In this document: positions 48,381 through 60,890 of the stretch, one piece after another
How positions within the stretch are numbered: the first letter of the stretch is position 1
How the letters are laid out: each line of letters opens with the position of its first letter
Assembly (NCBI GenBank): GCA_023078555.1
Contig: CM041197.1
Location: 4,733,810 to 4,797,809 of the forward strand
DNA: 64,000 bases
From: Ulva prolifera
Lineage: Eukaryota > Chlorophyta > Ulvophyceae > Ulvales > Ulvaceae
Reading direction: 5' to 3'
Position numbers and translations under genes: made by a program
Notes under the pieces: model-generated
The model's database searches: none
Told to the model about the DNA's origin: nothing
What the model saw: the letters and a program-made list of their open reading frames with translations, nothing else

Positions 48381-51300
48381 TTACAGGTGGGGCTGCGGAG
48401 CGTGCCCCGAGAGCTGCACAAACCCGAGCCCCATATGCGTAAAGGCTGACGGCCCCTGCAGGCTTGCATGCATGGCGGGGGTGGCGCCAGCGCCCGCAAG
48501 CGCGAGCCCGTGGCCAGGCATCACGCGCCCTCCGCCTGCCCCCCCGCCGTAAAGAATGGGCCCGTACATGAGCCCGGGAGCGGCCTGGTGCATGGCGGCG
48601 GCGCCGCCGGCATCCTGGAGCGGCCACAACCCGCACGCATCGGCCGTGGCGCCCATGCCCGCCTCCGCCATGCGGCACGGCGCAATGGCGCCGTGCGGCG
48701 TGAGCATGCCGCCGCCGGCCAGCGTGCCAGCATGTGGGTAGGCGTGCGCGCCCAGGCCGGCGCTCCACTGCGGCGGGTTCAGGCCAACGGCGGCGGGGGA
48801 ACCCTGGAGGCCGCCGAGGTGCGCCGCGAGGGCCGCGCCGCCGATGTGGCCGCCGAAGTACGGCACACCCCCTCCATACGGCAGGCCCAGGGCTCTGACC
48901 CCTGCAGCGCGCTCGAGGGACAGCTGGTCCAGGTAAAGCTGCATGAGCTGGGGGTTCGTCACCCTGGGGTCCGCGGAGGCCATCGGCCCCGGCACGGCGA
49001 AGGGCAGCGTGTGGCTAGGGTACACCCCAACGCCTGCGGGCGCGGCCTGCAGGCCTTGCGTGTGCGCGGCCGGCTGCATCGCCGGCCACCCCGTCCCCTC
49101 CCCTCCGGGGTGAGCCAGGCGGATGGCACCGCCGGGCTGCGGCGCATCGCCGAGCGGTGCTACTGGCACATTGACGGGCTGCGCGGAGGGCTGCACAGGC
49201 GCGCTGGATGCGGCACAGGATGATAGCTGCTGCGACACGGCTGCGACGGAGTTGAGAACCACATTGGTGTCCGCGCTCGCGTGAGCGTGGGCAGCGCTGG
49301 ACCCGGACGAGTGTCCAGATGGGTGCAGGGCAGGGAGGACCTTCGCCGCCGCCACGGCGCCATCCCCCGCGGCCTTGGATGGCGCCGGCAGGGAGACGGG
49401 CTTGGTGATGCCGCGGGCTTGCTGCAGAGATGCGTACAGCTTCTCGAACAGCGGCTGTGGGTACCCCGACCGCACCCACAGCTGCCTGGACTGGCCTGCT
49501 GTCCCTGCACAGTGTTCCTGTTGGGTCAGTCACCAGCATTGCGAGGGCTGTCGTCCAGAGTGAGACATTTGGAACTGTGGCAAGTCATCCGGGCCGACGA
49601 CCCGACACTGCGGCACACAGCGTCATGCACGGGAGTCCCACATCAGCAGTGGTGTATAGCAGTGTATAGCAGTGGTGTATAGCAGTGGTGTATAGCAGTG
49701 GTGTATAGCAGTGGTGTATAGCAGCGGCTTGGAGAGCACTGCCGCGCATCGGTTGTGCGCGGCTGCATGGCTGTACGCATGCGTGTTCACATACGCGGGA
49801 GTGGGGAGCATGCGTGCACGTCCAAGGACAGGACACCAGCGCCACGCGCAGGTGGCCAGAGGCGCACCTGTGAGGACTTTGGAGGAGATCAGGCTGAGTT
49901 CGGCTGCATCCGGCAGCTTCACACCAGCCGCCAGGCGCTCGTTCAAGGTCATGGACATCACCTGAAAGGCTTGAGGCCTCTGAAGCTCGAACTGCATGCC
50001 GACTCTCGAGTTGGTCAACCACGTGGGCGGCGCAAGAACCTTGCTTGCATGAGGGCTCCGTTACAGTACCGCGAGCGCGGCACGCTGGAATGACGCGTCG
50101 CCGCAACACTGACATTGCGGGAGACAGTAGAACAGGCACGTGCGTTTTGCAGCACAACACCCTGTTCGCACGTCGACCTGACCAGAACATCAGACCTGTG
50201 GCGTGTCTCTGGGCCGGCACGTCCGTGCAGGGGCGCATGTAGACAGGCCGGGTGCATTGACATTGTATTTGGAAACAAGCTCCCAGCCCCAGCGCCGACG
50301 GATGGCGCCCCCTCCCCACACCCCTGTCCGCTGATCACGCAGCGTCACTTGATCCCATAGGCACCAACGCATTCTCACTTTAACAACATGTATGTAAAGT
50401 AAAGTAAATCTGAGTTTACTGAGCCGTATCCTATTGGACATTGACAACTCCGAATTAACGGGACCACATATGCCGGGACCACATATGTCTTCATTTGAAC
50501 CCCTCGCAAGGGTTTCCACCCTGGCAAGGAGGACGAGCCGAGCTCGGGGAGCGGCGCCGAACCTGCTTCATCTCATGCTCTGCGAGCTCCCGTGTGTAGT
50601 CACTGAGCGAAAAGTTTGTTGACGCAAGGGCGCCCTTGATGCGCACGACGGCTGCGTCGTATGCGCGCGCCGCGTCCGCCTCCTCATTAAACAGGCCAAG
50701 GTACACATGCTTGTTCCCCGCGATGCCGATCCTGGCCTCAAACCGACCTACACACAGAACCCACCGCCGTCTGCTTGCAGCACGTAGCACCCATAGCCCC
50801 TCATACACAGCACGCAGCAGAACCCACCGCCGCTTCCTCGCAGCACGTAGCACCCATAGCCCCTCGTACACAGCACGCAGCACCACATGCACGCAGCACC
50901 ACATGCACGCAGCACCACATGCACGCAGCACGTAGCACCCATAGCCCCTCGTACACAGCACGCAGCACCACATGCACGTAGCACCAGCCACCGTGCGGCA
51001 TCAACGCCGACAGCGCCGCAGGCACGCAAACAGCGTGCTACCGAGCAGGGCTGCTCGAGCCGGCTTGAAATACATGGAGGTGCACCAAGATGGTGATGCA
51101 AGCGGCCGCGCGCTCACGTGTGGCTTGGGTGTGCCGTTCAAGCATCCGATGTGCCAGATTCCTGCGCGGTCGCATGCAGGGCTCACCGGAACGGCAGTCA
51201 TCAGTCGGACGACGCAGTGGTGCAAGGGTGCATCTTTGTATTGCTCTGAGGCTTGGAGATGGTGGCATACACGTCGACAGATTCGCGTCGTGAGAGCGTA

Positions 51301-52900
51301 TGCGACAATGGATTCTGATTATCGGTCCCTGCAGGACACTAGCGGCAAGGCAGGTGAGTGCACAGACTGTCAGCGGCACAGATAAGCGCCTGGCAGCTGG
51401 TGTGAAGCGGCACTGAGTGCCTCCAGCAAGATGATGCCATTGCTGTTGCGAACGAGGGCCTGTTGTGGTGTAGGTGCACTACCCAGAGGCAGAGCGAGCA
51501 TCAGCGGCCAAGCGACACCCGAAACAAGTTCAATGGTCGGCTGAATGGTCAGCACTGCCTGCTGCATCCGGATGTCATTTGCTCAATCTTCAACGAAAAA
51601 GCTGTCACAAGCTGCTGCAGAAAGACATGTTGTGGGGGGAAAACGTGGTGGTTGCCTACAAGCACGGCACCACAGATGCTCGAGGTGGGAGGGAGTCAGC
51701 TGGTCACCTGAAGGATGCGGGGACACCCCACGGTATGCGGATGTACCTCTGGAGAAGCCCTGGCTCTGCCTGCGGACAGCGGTGACCACCTCCTCGAGCG
51801 TGGAAGAGCCTAAGCAGCCCTCGAGGTCCCGATACCTGAAATCAATTATTCCAGCCAGTCACGGACGCACAACATGACAGCTGCTCTGTGGAGATACAGT
51901 GATGCCCTCCTCTTCGCTTCACTGCACATTCTTTTAGGCCCGACAGCGGTGATGATTGTACATGCAGAGTGATTTTACTTTGGCACGGACAACTTGGGTT
52001 GCACAATCATGTTTCAATCGGTCATCCTTTGAAGCTGAACGAGTGGAGACTGAGTATGTGAGACGTTTCTTCACAGGCGAGTATACTCACAAACATGAGC
52101 CAACTGTAGCTGTACATGTACAGACAAGGAACACACAGCGGTGTACAAGACCACCAGGTGACTGCCGCCCTGCTCGCTCAATCATTCAAGCCCGCGGGTT
52201 GACAGCATTGACAGGCACAGAGACCGTCTTGTGGGTGGCATACTTGTCTTTGCTGAAGTTGGTGACAGTGTTGAAGCCTTTGGTTTTCAGAGCAGCCATG
52301 TCATAGGCTTCAGCAGCATGCTCCTCTTTCTCATATCCGCCCAGATACATCTGCTTGTTGACGCCTTTACCAATCCAGATGTGGGCCTCCCACCTGCAGC
52401 GTGCTCTCCAAGTCGCAGAAGGGAGCAAAGTCTCATACTGGTGTCTCATACAGAACGCCCGTGTACCACATTGCAGGCTTCAGGACGCTTTTACAGGTTT
52501 CCGATGCGAAGCGCAATCTGGAAAAAGCATTCCAATGCTCAAGGGTTGTTCGTCCTGGTGCAGCTTGTTTCTCAGTAGAACCTTTGTGGTGGCTACTCAC
52601 TCAGTTCAGCGTACCTTCCACTTCTCCGATGCCGTGTGACTCCGCGGTACTTTGAAGTATTCCATGACGCCGATAAAGCCTGTTTGGGCTTGCTCGTCTT
52701 GGGCTTTTTCGTGATGCCCTTGTCCTCTTCTCCTTGAAAACCGCTCCCACCGACGGCAGTTTCGACACAGCCCGTCGCCGTCAGCGCCGTTGACGACAAT
52801 GCTTCGGTCCCTAAAAAACTCACGGATTTTGCAAATATCTCTGAGACAGTCACTACATATGGCACTCTTTCCACATGCTGCACAGCCTGGGTCCAACGCA
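48381..52900 (-). CDS. Double-AP2 transcription factor, AINTEGUMENTA/PLETHORA-like
   Basis: Exons: about 52900-52615, 52244-52393, 51708-51835, 50563-50747, 49868-49961 and 48381-49498; phases from exon 2 on agree exactly. AP2 domain 1: SKYRGVTRHRRSGR joins WEAHIWIGKGVNKQ, MYLGGYEKEEHAAEAYDMAA and VTNFSKDKY. The linker LEEVVTAVRRQSQGFSRG is the class signature. AP2 domain 2: SAYRGVSPHPSG joins RFEARIGIAGNKHVYLGLF, EEADAARAYDAA and STNFSLSDY. Then comes VMSMTLNERLAAGVKLPD and a 370-residue G/A/P-rich tail. It should bind DNA in the nucleus. Upstream of domain 1, in a frame offset by one base, is a cysteine cluster (CAACGKSAICSDC ... CRNC). The true first exon and start are unknown. Two minisatellites and a retroposon sit in its introns. 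Confidence 0.85.
49646..49726. repeat. 13-base minisatellite
   Basis: Four to six head-to-tail units of tatagcagtggtg with slight variation, in the last intron of the double-AP2 gene. The period is not a multiple of three and the array is not translated. Confidence 0.85.
50395..50487 (-). mobile_element. Family 2 repeat with (TTTAC)n tail
   Basis: Read on the minus strand: CATATGTGGTCCCG (twice), TTCGGAGTTGTCAATGTCC, AATAGGATACGGCTCAGTAAA, then a small hairpin AGTAAA/TTTACT and a TTTACTTTAC tail. A simple-repeat tail suggests a LINE- or SINE-type 3' end. In an intron of the double-AP2 gene, same strand as the gene. Confidence 0.65.
50752..50992. repeat. Compound minisatellite next to an AP2 exon
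   Basis: Built from interleaved units CACGTAGCACCCATAGCCC, CTCGTACACAGCACGCAG and CACCACATGCACGCAG. It begins within about five bases of the acceptor of the exon 50563-50747, so the polypyrimidine region of that intron is made of the repeat. Confidence 0.8.
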
Positions 52901-55900
52901 GAAACCCATCAAGATGGCGAACGATAATCAGGACCAGAAGCACCCGAGAGGACTGCTGACATCGAAGCTCACTGTACATGCAAATGTCAGGAACGATACG
53001 CACATGATTGGCCTCAGTCAGGTTCACGGAAAATGCACTTGAACAGGAACGAGGAGCAAACATACGGCCGAGAGACAACGAGAGCTATGGAAAATCATAG
53101 GTGTTATGCTTATCGATTTTCCTGCGACTACATATGAGAATTTCTCTTTCCGACCGCACTTCGGAGAAGCCGACCTAGCATGGCTGTAAGCAACGCAATC
53201 CCGATACAGCATGAATACAAACACATCGTAAGGGCATATCTCAGTTAGAGTCGGGCGCCTTGTTCACGGGGCGCTGAAATGCGCGACATGACATTGCGTG
53301 TTTCTCACGCAAGCTTGACGGAGCTTCACAAGCCCTGCTCAATCGCATGGTGAAGTTGCGACCAACTGTAGCACGATTCAGAAAGAAGTTTGGGCGGCAT
53401 ACTTTGCCGCTTTCTGTCCTCGTTGCTTCCGGTGCTGTGATCTGGAGAAGTGGCCGGCACCACTTTGCCACCTGACGCCGCGCTGTTAGGCATAGCGATG
53501 GCAAGCACTATAGCTCGTTATTACTGTTGGAAGTGTTAAGCTGCATATTATTTACATGACCTGGTCGGACGCCATCGGACAGAGGTTAGGCAAGCCAGAA
53601 ACACATGAGGCAAATCGCTCCTCCCGCCCACGCTTGACGAAACACAACACCGTGATTGAAATGTAGCTACACGTGTTTCAAGACCTTGGGACGTTGAATC
53701 TGCAGGCCTGCATCCGTGGCTGTCTGCAGTCGATTCTGGACGTGATGTGTTGCGGACCGCAACTGGCGGTCCATCTGTTCGGGACCCTCGGCCGAGCTCG
53801 CTGCATGCTGCGTGAGCCACAGAAGCATGGCAAAGCATGCATCTACGCGCTGCAATCCCTTGGGCGACGTCAAGCACGTGCGCCGCATGTTCATTAATAA
53901 TGTACAGTGCCTGACGGTTCAGATTTGCGGGATTCTGGCGTATCTTCTCGCAACGGCCGCCTCGAGACGCACATGCCGTGACCTGGGCCACCATTTCTCC
54001 GCAGCAGGTCCCAGATTGTCTCTGCGTGCGAGGTTGAGCTTTCAATAGTGGCAGCGAACGTTGTCATGAATCATGATCTGTCATGAGTGCAGCTGTTTGA
54101 GCGGTACAAGTTACGCTTGCGCGCGCCATAAGTCGGGGCCGAAATGGGGCCATGTGTGTGCATACCGAATCGGTGGCAGCTGGCACGTCAGCCCAGCATG
54201 CGTGGTTTCGGCCCACCGTTGGGACCATCGACTGACCCTGATCTGCGCAACCATCAGCTGCCCGTATCACGGCAATCTGTGATAGCCACAAGGGTTACAC
54301 AATATCTGTAGATACCGGCCGGCCCCAGTGCAGAACGTCTGTAACCGTTGCGACTCCTGCAGTCACTCAAGTCCAATTGAGCTGTCAGTAGCATAGGAAC
54401 GGGCGATAATAAGCACCACGCAAGAATGTGTTGCAAAGAAACTTCCGCGCTCCCCCTCACATCCTCAGGAGGATCACTTCCGGGGTAAGGCGTGCATGCA
54501 TGTATATTCGCTGTTGCAGTGTGGCTGTGTGGAAGATGTATGCATATGCCTCGAGAGAAAAGTCATGATCATGAGAATTCTCATTGCCACAAAAACCTCA
54601 GTTGTGCTGTGCTCGTAAAAGCTGTACTCCTCCCCATTAAATCTTCTGCAATGCTCGCGCGTAGGCGCAGAATCTCGGCTGGATTTTTAAGTGCATCTCT
54701 TCGTCAATATCTCAAGATACGTCGACATCTGCGTTATAACGCATATGGCGCGCCATGGCGATGGGCGTTTTCGACACCGCTAACTCAGGTACGCGTAGTG
54801 TCCAAGAAACCTCCTCTACCATGCACGTTCAAGCGTGAACGCTGTAACATTACAGTTCAGCCTCCAGCACGCATACGCATGTTATCCCCTGGATTTCGAA
54901 TTCTGCAGACTGGTGGCCATGCTCGTATCCGATATACGTCCGCTATAGGTGTCTATACTAAGACCAGATATTCATGACTGACTACAGTATGCTGAAATGG
55001 AATTCGGAGTGATAGATCGTGACAAGCAGCAGCGCACTGTACATGTACAGACGTCTCTCCCTAGATCGATAGGCCTGTCAAGCTTAAGGGCCCTGCAGGC
55101 GCCCACAATGCAAATGAAACTCGGCCAATACTGGATGACATATGTTGATGGTGCATGTGGGCACCCTAGCTGTGGGCCCCGGGCCTGTTGAGTCGTGTTT
55201 CGGCAATCTCGCTGCATAGAGGTTGTCTGAAGCTAACTGAAGCATCCCGTGGCGTGACCATCTCATGCATTGTGCTGCAATGTGCGGTCTCTTCCCCAGC
55301 GTCATCTTGGGGCCACTCCTCCGAGCGCAGGTCTCCACCACAGGGCAGCATTGGCTCATGCATGTCGCAGCCTGGCTCTGCTTCTCTGCCTGAATGTGCC
55401 CATTGCGCATACGGACATGCACACGGGTACGCTTCATGGGGGCCAGCGTCGCTCTCTCTCCAGCAGCACATTTTAAAAAGCAAGTGAGGTTCACCAGTAA
55501 GTCGACAGCAACTTGTCACATCATCATGGACGAGCACTACTACACGAGTGCATGTGACAGACAGTAGAAGTAAAGAAGAACTGGATTTGCTGACCCGTAT
55601 CCTGAAGAGGACACTGGCAACGTGATCCGAAGCAACGGGGCCACATGAAGTGCTACGCATGTGCATTGGGCACGCACTACAAGCACGTGCACACAGGAAG
55701 GCGTATGCCTATGGTCCGGCCAGCCGGTCTTACCAGCAAGAGCTGCCGTGCTTTACAATGATTACAGCGCCCGCATCCCCACGTGCATGCTTGCGAATGC
55801 GGCGTGTGTGGCGCCGCGCCGTAAACGCGTTTTGGGAGCACGGCCTCAATTGAGCGCGGCCACACCATCGCCGGCGGCTGCGGCAGCCGCTGCAGGGCCC

Positions 55901-56493
55901 GAATGTGGCGTACCCTGAAGGGCATCGTCCGCAGTGAGGCGTCCTGGTGTGCACATGCATGCCAGCTGCCCACCTGACGGCAGAATCGCCCCGCACGCCC
56001 GGCCGGCATCGCCGCGGGCCGTCGTCGGCGCAGAGGGCACGCTCCGGACTCGGCCTGTGGCACCCTGCCCGCTCCAGCGCCGACGCATGCATGGAGACTC
56101 TCCATTGCAGAGGTCCTGCTTGCGATTGCGCTAGCCATGCAGCAAGTGGACATCAACGAGGCCTCGGCCCAGCGTGCAACATCCTGCGGCAGCCCCTGCG
56201 GGTGCGCCGCTGCCGCATTCGAACCCTAGGGGCGCTGTCCCGACTGTTCCGGCCAGGACCGCCACAACATGCATGGTGCCTGCCACAATACACGCATGTG
56301 CACACACGCGCGCTGCCACGATGCAGAGGCAAGCCTGATACGCCGGCGTTTGACCATTCGCGTGCACGATCTCGCAAGGCTCTTGCATCAGGCCTTTGTG
56401 AAAACCGGGGAAAAGAACGAAAAAGAGATGAGATGCTTGCCATGTCAGAGATTCCCCGGCCATGCTTAAAGGCGGGACGAGGAGGGTGGGGGG
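52901..56493. other. Interval upstream of the double-AP2 gene and downstream of THIM
   Basis: Should hold 5' exons or the promoter of the double-AP2 gene at its left end. A 161-codon plus frame at 54492-54977 (basic, ending GVYTKTRYS) has a lower GC content than nearby exons and no family I know. A 165-codon minus frame at 53548-54045 is also unassigned. 55660-56470 is GC-rich with many small overlapping frames. Confidence 0.35.
55570..55649 (-). mobile_element. Family 2 repeat fragment
   Basis: On the minus strand: CATGTGGCCCCGTT, CTTCGGATCACGTTGCCA, GTGTCCTCTTCAGGATACGG, GTCAGCAAATCC, then a degenerate TTCTTTACTTC tail. Confidence 0.6.
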
Positions 56494-59071
56494 TCACTCT
56501 TCCAGCACGTCGATGCGGACGCCGGAGCGGAGGTCCTCGGCGCCGATCGCATGCAGCTGGTCGAGGAGGCCGACCCGGACAGTGCCGGGGCCCTTCGGTG
56601 GTCCGCCCGCGCTGTCCGGCGCGGCGGCGAGCTCGCCTGCCAGCCTGCACTCACTCCCACGTGCTTTAGGATAGCTTTAAGTTGCGTGGCACAAGCACAT
56701 AACTGCCGCGGATTCGATCTGGACGGCAGGGGTCAAACCCGCCCAGATCCCAGGGGTGCTACCAACTTGGGGTGGCCTTGACACGAAGGAATGTCGCTAC
56801 CGCGTGACTCAGAGCAGGCGGCAGTCCAAATGTCAGCCACGATTCAGAGGCACCCACAGCACAGCCCAGCGCGTGGCATGGGTGCCGGAGCACACCCAAA
56901 GTAGGCCAGGCCGTGGACTGTGGCCACCAGGGGGTCGTCCGGCATGACCGCGCACAGTGCGGCTATGAGGGCGGTGAGAGAGCAGCCGGCCGCGGTGATC
57001 TTGGTGAGCATCGCCGAGCCGTTCCGGATGCGCACGCTGCGGGTGCCGTCGGTCACCTGCACATGCATGGGCGTCATGCATTGCACCGCGATCACCGGCG
57101 CGCCACACCGGCAGGGACCGTTGAGCCACGGGCTGGATCCGGCTGAGCATGAGAGCGGAGCGCGCGCCAGGAGGCTTGCGGTGGTGGCCTTAGGGGCAGC
57201 AGCACCACTTTGGGGCAGCAGCACCACGTTTTCGCCTGCTATCCGGAACTGAGGCCGCACTACTCGGAATTACTCTACTTGATCGGGCCCAGCGACCCAA
57301 CAATAGGCAACAGAATGGGCCAACATTGTATACAGTTATGGGAGACTCGAAAGGCTCGCCACCGCTTGCTCATCTGTTGCTGGCTGGCCAGAGGGGCGCA
57401 CGAAGTCAGCTTCGCCGGAGACGGCGACGACGCAGCCGTACTCGCGCGCGAGCGCCTTGGCCGCCCCGTGCGCGTCCTCCACCGCCGCCGCCGAGTCGAC
57501 GCCCTTCGTGGTGCCCGTCGCGCCGCCGACCGCGAGGATCTCGCCCGCGTTGCCCCGCACGACCGTCGGCTTGCACGCGATGAGCTCGCCGATGCTCTTT
57601 GTGCGGAACGGGGTTGCACCTGTAGCCACCCCACTTACATGGTTACGCATTGGATGGCTGCTTTGATATGCATTGACTGTGGACTTTGCTGTGGCGCATA
57701 CATGGACGCTCACGGGCGTGGGGTGTCTCGTGGGCACGAGGGCGCATGTGACTCATGCATGCGGCTGCAGCGTGAAGTGACTTACAGTTGCAGCTGCGGC
57801 GATAGCTCCATGCTACCACAAACACAGATTTGAAACCTGTTCATTTGGGGGGTTGTCGTTGTCTCTGTGTGGCAGGGTCATACATCCACTACGGTGTGAC
57901 TGACCGAGGAGCATGCATGGCAAAGGCAGTGCAGAACAACGTCGGGCTGACACAGCAAGAGGCAGCGGACCGAAGCAATGCAATGCAGGTGTACTTGCGG
58001 CGTCAAGACGGAGAGTACCGATGCATGGTGGAGCTCTGCGATGCACTCTCCACGTGCTGCAGCCGATGTGCATCTGGTATTGACCGCGGGCGGTGAGAGC
58101 CTGGATGCTGAGATAGCGTGGCTCACGGGCACAGAGGAGGTGGAGTGGTAAGGGAATCACCTGCTGCTACAGGATCCAAGACCCAGGGTTTGCCGAGCTC
58201 CACGCACTTGTTGGCTGCCAGCTTCATGGACTGGATCCAGTCAGGCTCTAGAGTCCCCATGTTGACCAGCAGCGATGAAGCAATCCCAACAAAGTCTTCA
58301 ACCTCGTCCAGGCTGTGCGCCTGCATGTCGGGCAGTGATGCATCAGAAGCCCAGGAGATGTTAACCTCAAGCAGAGAGTGGCGTTTGGAAGAAGCATGCT
58401 GCATTTCGTTGCTGGATTCTGTGCTGGGTGCAGCACACATTGCCAGAGCAAATTCGAGGTCTATGCTACTGCGTCCTTGCTCCAGCAGTGGCAGTGAATA
58501 GCACAACAGTAGCTTCCGTGATTTGTGATGTCACGATGCAGTGGCTCCGTAAGATGCAGTAGAAATGGGAACCTGGCTGAGGCATAGAGCCTGCTTACAG
58601 CTACGGGCACATATGCCAGGCAATGCCGAGAAACACCTGGCATTGGCCGGTTTGAAAAAGGAAGTCACGGTAACAGAAATCATGAGCATGAGACTGAACA
58701 TCCGCTGTCGTGTTTACCATTCTCATTCTATAGCAAGCCATCGGAGGCGCGTCCTTGCATGCGATGTGCAGAGTCAGGCACACGCGCGACTAGAAACACA
58801 GCAGATGGGCCAGATGTGACAGATCTCCATATTTAAAGTACAGTTTATTTTCTATTGGATGAATTAGTTGCTCACTTCAGACGCGGAAGCAGGAAGCATG
58901 GCATCGTCCATGGAGTCGTCGCACCATAGCAGGCGATGCTCCGGCAGCCAGCAAGACGTTAGCCATGATGTCCATGGACACAAAGTTGGTGATGCACTGC
59001 ACGAGCGGATTGACCTCTCGCAGTTTGGCCACGGCCTGGGCCGTTCCTTCTGCTGTCAGTGGTGTGGCCAT
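56494..59071 (-). CDS. THIM: Hydroxyethylthiazole kinase (thiamin salvage)
   Basis: Phosphorylates 4-methyl-5-(2-hydroxyethyl)thiazole with ATP so it can be reused for thiamin. Exons 58925-59071, 58161-58320, 57402-57619, 56896-57056 and 56494-56644 have consistent phases and total 837 bases: 278 residues, the normal length. The start at 59071 gives [21 protein letters not shown]. Signatures in order: [19 protein letters not shown] and [46 protein letters not shown] (made across a splice); [45 protein letters not shown], which carries the catalytic cysteine; then [13 protein letters not shown] and the end IDVLEE. No organelle signal is obvious. All expected residues are present and no frame break is needed, so this is the cleanest multi-exon gene in the window. 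Confidence 0.95.
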
Positions 59072-60523
59072 CTTTGCGGTGTTATCTGGTGGCAGCCAGC
59101 AGAGTTTTAATGAGATGTCGCGCCTACAAATTCTCAAAAAATAACACCGAGCCTGCTGATTCAGATCGTTGGCCTGTTAGGCCGATTGACATGCCAGCCT
59201 CGGCTTTCCTCTGCCCACTCTCGACCTGTAGGTGTCTTCGCCACATATGCACATTCTGCCCGGAAGATCCGTGATGCACAACGCGCAAGTCCGGAATCCC
59301 GGGTCGCGCAAGTCGTGATTCAACAAATATTTGCGCGATGGCAAAATGGCTCTTTCGCGCCATTCACTAGATGAGCTTCATCCCCATTTGCTCAATGCTG
59401 CACTGCACTTGATGGCAGCAGCACCTGTGTCACTTGCATCACCTTGTCACATCCTGCAGATGCACATGTACATATCACGCTGCGAAGGTACATGTCATTC
59501 TTCGAATGCTGGTCAAGAAGGCGGTTCCACAACAACCGTAGCACCGCTGTCCAGCCTATGCTTCAGTTGAACTGTCCAGCCTGTCAACACTGTCAATTAC
59601 CATGCGACGCCCTCAACATGCTAGGCGCCATAGACGGAGGACCCGGTCTCAGCCTGTATGCGGCACACACACCGCCTGATGCAATGCAGGACCGAAGCCA
59701 ATAAGGCCAGGACCGCAATTTGACTGCTATCTTGGTCAGCGCAGCTTCGTCGGTAGCATGATGCCCAAACGCCTGCGCATGCGTCGCTATTCTGCCAGAA
59801 ATCATCGCATGGGACCGATTGTACCCTCACCCGTCACTCAAGGGCTGCGCGGGTGCCCTGTGGCCATGTGTGCTGCGAATGATCGCACACAGTCGTCCAC
59901 CATGGGGGTGGTGATGCAGCCGATAGAGGTGGGTGCGGCCTGTTGGCGAGCAGGTGGTCGATGTAAAGTAAAGTAAAGTAAATCTAAATTTACTGAGCCG
60001 TATCCTATTGGACATTGATGTGAGTTGTGCACGCGTTGCACTAGTTGTTTTCGTTGCTTTTTCTGCATGCTGAGCACACACCTGCCCTGTAGCTGATGCC
60101 ACCATGTCACCCTGCACACTGCAGGCTCTGTTGCTTCTGCATGTAATTATAATTATAATTATAAGCACTTCTGCATGCACTCCTCCTCGGCGTCGTCATG
60201 CCAACGGGACACTCCGCCCGGTGCAGCTGAACGGAAGTTGGCATGATTGGTTGATGGCAGTCCCCCTGTACCCATCGGCCATGCCTCAAAGCGAACTTTT
60301 CTCCTTGAAATCAGTTTTGGGTATGCATGAGATGTCTCATACATAGCTGCATGGGGGCCAGCCCTGGTTCTGACGACGCCAGAGCATCCACGTCCACTGT
60401 GAGCAAGGAAGAAGCCACATCGGGCACTAGAATGCCTGTACACATGATGTGCAGTGCCACACATGTGATTGGGGTTGGCGTGGGTCGGCGTCCGTTGTGA
60501 TTGGTGGCTTTGGTGTGCTCATG
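59072..60523. other. Upstream region of THIM and intergenic sequence
   Basis: No convincing gene. It contains the family 2 copy at 59964-60018 and a short AATTAT microsatellite at 60144-60163. No thiamin-pyrophosphate riboswitch was recognised upstream of THIM, but I could only inspect by eye. Confidence 0.4.
59964..60018 (-). mobile_element. Family 2 repeat, short 3' copy with tail
   Basis: Minus strand: TCAATGTCCAATAGGATACG, GCTCAGTAAATTTAGA, then four TTTAC-type units. Shorter than the copy at 50395 and likely 5'-truncated; tgatgt and cgatgt lie on its two sides, too short to prove a target duplication. Confidence 0.6.
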
Positions 60524-60574
60524 CATTGCCCTGCCGGTGCTACCAGCCTCTCCGGCTTCGTCCTTATAACACAC
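60524..60574 (+). mobile_element. Family 1 retroposon, 51 bp 5'-truncated copy
   Basis: Ends GGCTTCGTCCTTATAACAC after GGTGCTACCAGCC, matching the last 45 bases of 31304-31977. Flanked by gtgctcatg at 60515-60523 and 60575-60583. Confidence 0.65.
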
Positions 60575-60830
60575 GTGCTCATGGTTGGCACAGCGAAGGG
60601 GATCCACACATGTTCATGCATGTGCAGGTGGTGTGGCCGGTCACCTTCGGCCAGCCACTTTCACCTCAGCGGACTTGTATCGCAGCCAGTGCCTCCTACG
60701 CCTCCAGCTCCCCACCAGCATACGGCCGGCGGGTGGCTTACACACAGCATGCGTTGCAATTTCGATCCTCTGATTCTCAATTCTAGATGGCAGCCTCAAC
60801 CAGGCCATCCAGCATTGTTCCACACGTGCC

Positions 60831-60890
60831 CGCCGGCGGCAGCGGCGCGCATGTTGCCACCGCCGGCGGCAGCGGCGCGCATGTTGCCAC
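60831..60890. repeat. Two exact 30-base tandem units
   Basis: The unit begins CGCCGGCGGCAGCGGC and ends ATGTTGCCAC. It lies in GC-rich sequence with no confident gene. Confidence 0.85.

Noticed and set aside
49646-50992. CRISPR-like spaced repeats
   Set aside because: Units are directly adjacent or interleaved with no unique spacers and lie in introns of a eukaryotic gene; they are minisatellites.
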